DNA from: JBBRRP01 sp038251425
Lineage (GTDB): Bacteria > Myxococcota_A > Polyangia > Polyangiales > Polyangiaceae
Reading direction: 5' to 3'
NCBI GenBank assembly: GCA_038251425.1
Contig: JBBSBI010000185.1
Coordinates: 1 to 10,443 of the forward strand
Length of the DNA stretch: 10,443 nucleotides
Numbering within the stretch: the first letter of the stretch is position 1; every line of letters begins with the position of its first letter. The position numbers and the translations under genes were made by a program. This document shows positions 7,301 to 10,443 of this stretch, one piece after another. The notes below the pieces were generated by a model that ran no database searches, had not been told where the DNA came from, and saw only the letters and a list, made by a program, of their open reading frames with translations.

Positions 7301-7777
7301 AGTGTGACGCCCTTCAGCGGGCAGACGCTAGACCGCGGACTCGTCGGAACGTTGTTGACTATGATTCGACACGGCATCCTAGAGATGCAAAAGGCCGACG
7401 GGGTGATGCAGATCCACGAACAGCGGGCATCGGCAGAGAAGGTGCTGGAATGGTTAGTTGCGAGGGCTAGGGGGCATCGCCAGTGGGCGGATAAGACAGC
7501 CGAGGATCTTTCCGCCGAGCTCATTCGCAGACGTGGCAGGGGATTTCTGGACGCTTGGGAAAGCGTTGTAAAGAAGGCACTGGCTGGCGCTGGCGGTCGT
7601 ACTTACAGCAGAAACGACCGCGCTACCGATCACGGACCGCCGCTCCTATTTACGGCCACTGACGACCCTCCGGAGGATAACGACGCTCGAGTTTTCGAAG
7701 TGCCCACTTCAATGCGCGACGTCGAACCAAGCGTTCACGTATGGGTCCGTTTCAAGCAACTGGACGAACGAAGCTGA
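4394..7777 (+). CDS. drmA: DISARM helicase DrmA
   Basis: SF2 helicase of DISARM anti-phage defence, 1127 residues, in the usual size range for DrmA. Visible motifs: Walker A PTGGGKT at 433-439, motif II QDELH at 672-676, motif III STAT at 713-716, a motif V region SNMISVGLDIDR at 895-906 and motif VI QATSRVGR at 924-931. A cysteine insertion between the motifs (CPWC at 548-551 and Cys581/Cys586) probably binds zinc. The DELH form of motif II, the SVGLDIDR and QATSRVGR blocks and the DUF1998 gene directly downstream are characteristic of DrmA. The ATG at 4394 is preferred to an upstream in-frame ATG at 4286, because GGGGAAG lies 8 bases before it and the extra 36 residues look non-coding. Known DrmA forms a complex with DrmB that loads on DNA with a 5' single-stranded overhang. 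The stop overlaps the drmB start (TGATG). Confidence 0.95.
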   Translation: MDSLEVRSQLLAALQADLVGPFVPDGHPHAGQEILPLAPSRWYLTGFLTPQGGREPEPDDTECQGEELVGNETQAEDAGSTEPEAKRPVRFPASIGLSVFLPPGAGDSLRVDISYADYDRVEVAEEHSERKSYGWKRVPHGPVSVDVPLDRKVLDQRELEVPLSRGLVLKGELRTTSMPGLAKNTRVLSLFLVNRRTVLEQDRDLNFAFQVGMRLCYEHGFVPRPNRRGEAGDDMDQHVLALSFRDHMEWAVGHNCSVVAPNVSSGRVTTLTTTQLPCFEVPHVKHVELEQVTTSMATLSKLDGHALENALTPLVEAYSSWIDKQRYVPLERAELDSTRQKLMELADNAKARLREGIRLLATDAEICKAFQCANQAMALAALATDQGREDRRYADGREPRWRPFQLAFILMNLASVADPDHRDRTLADLIYFPTGGGKTEAYLGLIAFALVLRRFRGRDTDHSGRGVAVILRYTLRLLTLDQLGRAATLICALEIMRRSDPKTLGDARFTIGLWVGKGATANRLKDVHAELHNFTSGRKESPFPLSACPWCSTPIKVENIKLVDAAGVPTKKTFVRAVVYCEKPECRFSERQTEGQGLPVSFVDEQVYQELPCFLVATVDKFAMLPWIGEAGALFGRVTHVDERRAYGVMHSPPKTATKLKSGLLPPELIIQDELHLISGPLGTMVGLYEAAVDYLCERPIDGKARPPKIVCSTATVRRARDQIRALFGREMALFPPRGITEGDNFFSTVDTSRPGRLYVGVGAPGRALRAVSVRSYATLLAAAQKHYNPKGDPSQAADPYMTLVGYFNSLRELGGMRRLVEDEVRNRVADFESQKRPLQFTWPHPWAASRKLELPEELTSRESTDRVKKTKARLGTRRADSHGIHEPLDVVLASNMISVGLDIDRLGLMVVTGQPKTSSEYIQATSRVGRAYPGLVVTCLNVMRPRDRSHYERFAAYHHSFYREVEATSVTPFSGQTLDRGLVGTLLTMIRHGILEMQKADGVMQIHEQRASAEKVLEWLVARARGHRQWADKTAEDLSAELIRRRGRGFLDAWESVVKKALAGAGGRTYSRNDRATDHGPPLLFTATDDPPEDNDARVFEVPTSMRDVEPSVHVWVRFKQLDERS

Positions 7778-9666
7778 TGGCTGCGAGAAAGCGAAAGAAG
7801 CCAGTAGATGCGAAGGCGCGCCCCGAAGGGCAGCTCCGTCAGAGTCAACTTGTCACCACGTTTGGCCCAGGAGCCATGGTGGATTTGGTGAATCGAGCGG
7901 TGATCATCGGAGGTCTGGAGCATTGGGGATACGGGCGTGAAGGCTATGTCCCGTTGGATGACGCACGCTTGCGCCGTTCACTCATCCCGCGCTTGAAAGC
8001 GCTGGATCCTGACCTGGATCTCGCAAAAGAAGGTTATTTCCGCATGCCTCCTTCAGGGGACAACGACAGTCCGCATCCGCTCGTCGGCGTGCGCGCGCTC
8101 GAATTTCCAAAGTGGTTTGTTTGCCAACTGTGCCATCGCCTCGCTCGCGCGAGCGACGGGTTTGAGCCGCACGGGGAGCGCTACCGGCACAAGTGCTCTT
8201 CGAACAAGGCCGCGAAGGCGGTCCCAGTTCGATTCGTAGCAGCCTGTAAACGCGGGCATCTTTCCGATTTTCCGTGGATCCCATTTTGCCACGGAGGGAA
8301 AAATGAGGGCGAATGCGGGAGGCCGGAGCTCTACCTTCGGGAAGATGCCACCGGGGATTTTGGCAAGATCCACGTGCGCTGTGAAAGCTGCGGGGCGCGT
8401 CGCTCCCTCAGCGACGGCGCGAACGCACCTTTGTTCGATTGTTTTGGTGATAGGCCCTGGCTCGGCGGGCGTGCGGCCGCGGAGGCTTGTGATCAGAAGC
8501 TAGAGCTCTTGGTTCGGACCGCCTCGCACGCGTATTTCGCTCAGCAAGTGAGCGCCTTGCGGCTCCCAGAACCGTCCGTCGATCCTTTGCGCCAAAAGTT
8601 AAGGCAGCGAGAGATTTGGAAGCTGCTGCACCGGGTACAGAACGAGGAGCAGCTCAACATGCTCGCGGAGCTCCAGGATACCGTGCGAATTGCCCTCGAG
8701 GGAGTGCCGCTGAAGCGCGCCTTGGCAGCGATTGAGGCAGAACGTTCCTCGGACGCGTCCCAGGTTGAGGCACCGCTCCGAGTTGCAGAATACGAGCGCA
8801 TGGTAGGAGCTCCGGTCGAACAGGCAGGCATTGTTCCCCCTGTCGGCGCAGAGTTCGCCGCCTATCGTGTTCCCGAACAGCGAGCAGGGCTCCCTGCTGG
8901 GGTTTCCGGACTCATCGTGGTGCCCGAGCTGCGCGAAGTGCGGGTGCAAATCAGTTTTAGCCGGTTCGATAGCGTGAGCGCGAACCTTCAAGGCGAGTTT
9001 GACTTCGATCGCCACCCAATTAAGCCCGCAGTTCTGACGCTCCCGACGGGCAATGAGAAATGGCTTCCTGCAGCCGAAGTGCGCGGAGAAGGCGTATTCG
9101 TTGAGCTCGACGACGCAGCGATCGAAGCCTGGCTAGAGCGTCCCGTTGTGAAAAAGCGCACGGAAGAGCTCCGCCTTGCATTTGAGGCCGATGAGCGCGG
9201 GGGGGCATTCCCAGGAGCGCGATTCTACCTCTTGCATTCCCTATCGCATCTGTTGCTGACGGCAATCAGCTTGGAATGTGGGTACGCTGCGAGTGCGATT
9301 CGCGAGCGGATTTATTGCGGGCCCACGGAAGAGAATCCGAAGCCCATGTCCGGGATTCTTCTCAGCACGGGAACGACTGGTAGCGAGGGGACGCTGGGTG
9401 GCCTTGTTGAGGAGGGGCGGCGTTTGCGTCACCATCTCGGCGAGGCCTGGGAGCTAGGCAGGCTCTGTTCGAATGATCCTGTCTGCGCCGCCCACGAACC
9501 GGCCTCGGAATCCAGCGACCGACGCACCGAGGGAGCTGCGTGCCATGGCTGTTTGTACATAGCCGAGTGCTCGTGTGAGTGGTTCAATCGTTATCTGGAC
9601 CGCGCACTCGTTGTTCCCACCATTGGCAATGATACGGAGTTGGCCTTTTTTAGGGAGAAGCCGTGA
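7777..9666 (+). CDS. drmB: DISARM protein DrmB (DUF1998)
   Basis: DUF1998-domain partner of DrmA, 629 residues from the ATG at 7777. That ATG overlaps the drmA stop as TGATG and is preferred to an ATG at 7741 inside drmA. The N-terminus has a basic stretch, then VTTFGPGAMVDL at 26-37, the typical opening block of DrmB proteins. Putative zinc ligands follow: CQLC at 116-119, C157 and His161 in CKRGH, and a later CESC. The DUF1998 region contains HSLSH at 487-491 and the C-terminal cysteine group C564/C570, CHGC at 589-592 and CSC at 598-600, suggesting a metal site. DrmB has no helicase motifs of its own; it binds DrmA and helps it engage DNA. The stop overlaps the drmC start as GTGA, so all three genes are probably translated from one message. 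Confidence 0.95.
   Translation: MAARKRKKPVDAKARPEGQLRQSQLVTTFGPGAMVDLVNRAVIIGGLEHWGYGREGYVPLDDARLRRSLIPRLKALDPDLDLAKEGYFRMPPSGDNDSPHPLVGVRALEFPKWFVCQLCHRLARASDGFEPHGERYRHKCSSNKAAKAVPVRFVAACKRGHLSDFPWIPFCHGGKNEGECGRPELYLREDATGDFGKIHVRCESCGARRSLSDGANAPLFDCFGDRPWLGGRAAAEACDQKLELLVRTASHAYFAQQVSALRLPEPSVDPLRQKLRQREIWKLLHRVQNEEQLNMLAELQDTVRIALEGVPLKRALAAIEAERSSDASQVEAPLRVAEYERMVGAPVEQAGIVPPVGAEFAAYRVPEQRAGLPAGVSGLIVVPELREVRVQISFSRFDSVSANLQGEFDFDRHPIKPAVLTLPTGNEKWLPAAEVRGEGVFVELDDAAIEAWLERPVVKKRTEELRLAFEADERGGAFPGARFYLLHSLSHLLLTAISLECGYAASAIRERIYCGPTEENPKPMSGILLSTGTTGSEGTLGGLVEEGRRLRHHLGEAWELGRLCSNDPVCAAHEPASESSDRRTEGAACHGCLYIAECSCEWFNRYLDRALVVPTIGNDTELAFFREKP
9652..9657 (+). promoter_or_regulatory. 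Ribosome binding site deciding the GTG start of drmC
   Basis: AGGGAG lies inside the end of drmB, 5 bases before the GTG at 9663. It supports this rare start over internal ATG codons further downstream. Confidence 0.55.
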
Positions 9667-10433
9667 CATTCTCGGTGGACCTGAGCAATGTTCCCACTTC
9701 AACTCTGCGGCAAGTGCGGGGGGCCATAGAACGCGACGAAATGCGAAGTCCCGTCCACCGAGAGGGGCTGTTGGGCCTTGGGGTGCGTCACCATATCACC
9801 GCGTTGGAGAGGAGTTTGGCTGGACACAGCAAGCCCGCCGCGGTTGCAATTCTTAGCGCTGTTCTTTCAGAACGGGAGCGTCGACCGCCATCGCCGGAGC
9901 TCGTTTGGACGGGCCCCGAGGGCCCACGCGCCACAGCTAGGGACACCGCCATTGTGCTTCGCTCGCTGTTCGAATCGGCTGGTGAGTGTGTGATCCTTGC
10001 GGGTTACAGTTTCAGCCACGCACATGACGTTCTAAAGCCGCTTCACGAAGCGATGCGGACACGCAACGTTGAAGCCTTGTGCTTTATCAACATCGATCAA
10101 GTGGAGCGTTCTGTTTCCGATCCTGTGGCTTATGCGCGCACACAGCTCCAGACCTTCCTTCAGAACAACTGGCCGTTCGGCGAGCCCCAGCCGCGCCTCT
10201 TCTACGACACGCGCGCTACGCGTCCGGGGCCGCCTTATTGCAGCTTGCACGCCAAATGCGTAACTGTAGACGGCCAGCGCGCCTTCATCTCAAGCGCCAA
10301 TTTTACCCAGCGGGGGCAAGAGCGAAATATCGAAGCCGGGGTGCTGATAGAAGACGCAGCGTTCGCAACTCATCTCGCCAATCAATGGATGAGCCTTGTG
10401 CACGCTGGAACGCTTGCCGAATTGGAATGTTAG
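9663..10433 (+). CDS. drmC: DISARM phospholipase D-family protein DrmC
   Basis: 256-residue protein with one phospholipase D signature: H196-A-K198 and D203 (HxKx4D), followed by SSANFTQRG and a downstream Asn/Glu-rich segment. PLD-family enzymes with a single HKD motif usually work as dimers, and in defence systems they often act as nucleases. A WTGPE segment near 81-85 and the LAGYSF strand before the catalytic part are typical of DrmC. The start is GTG at 9663, overlapping the drmB stop by 4 bases, with AGGGAG 5 bases upstream. In characterised DISARM systems DrmC is not always essential for protection, so its exact contribution is open. The gene ends with TAG 10 bases before the window edge. 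Confidence 0.93.
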   Translation: MTFSVDLSNVPTSTLRQVRGAIERDEMRSPVHREGLLGLGVRHHITALERSLAGHSKPAAVAILSAVLSERERRPPSPELVWTGPEGPRATARDTAIVLRSLFESAGECVILAGYSFSHAHDVLKPLHEAMRTRNVEALCFINIDQVERSVSDPVAYARTQLQTFLQNNWPFGEPQPRLFYDTRATRPGPPYCSLHAKCVTVDGQRAFISSANFTQRGQERNIEAGVLIEDAAFATHLANQWMSLVHAGTLAELEC

Positions 10434-10443
10434 AGTCGCCGCC

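Noticed and set aside
7741..7776. Earlier drmB start at the ATG at 7741
   Set aside because: It would overlap drmA by 37 bases; the TGATG overlap at 7777 is the usual coupling arrangement and keeps the basic N-terminus intact.

Overview
This is a bacterial chromosomal or island segment of moderately high GC, with GTG starts and short Shine-Dalgarno (SD) motifs. No marker gene allows a firm taxonomic placement; a Gram-negative, proteobacterial or myxobacterial-like host is only a guess. Gene content is that of an accessory anti-phage defence region.

Right half (4394-10433, + strand): three tightly overlapping genes form the DISARM core. drmA is an SF2 helicase, drmB a DUF1998 protein and drmC a single-HKD phospholipase-D family protein. 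Their junctions overlap (TGATG and GTGA), so they are almost certainly one translationally coupled operon. No methyltransferase (drmMI/drmMII), drmD or drmE is visible. Upstream, where class-defining genes could sit, there is instead a divergent pair. The right edge of the window falls 10 bases after drmC, so missing partners may lie beyond it.

Middle (2140-4160, - strand): a small unrecognised gene is coupled by an ATGA overlap to a 607-residue protein. That protein has an N-terminal AlbA_2 (Schlafen-type) domain, a GHKL-like ATPase region and winged-helix-like segments, the architecture often annotated as RecG-like transcriptional regulator. Its gene contains a 22-base tandem repeat with 9-base G tracts. 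The unit length is not a multiple of three and the repeat is open in all three frames, so copy-number change would switch the C-terminal domain on or off: a candidate phase-variable contingency locus. The roughly 230 bp between this pair and drmA must hold both divergent promoters, and it contains a hyphenated dyad that could be an operator.

Left part (215-2017, + strand): three overlapping or abutting genes encode a 276-residue protein of unknown function (faintly TIGR04255-like), a 116-residue helical protein and an HNH endonuclease with zinc-binding cysteine pairs. They converge on the AlbA_2 gene and look like a separate, unnamed defence or toxin-like cassette. Bases 1-204 are open to the left edge and may hold the tail of another gene, but this is uncertain.
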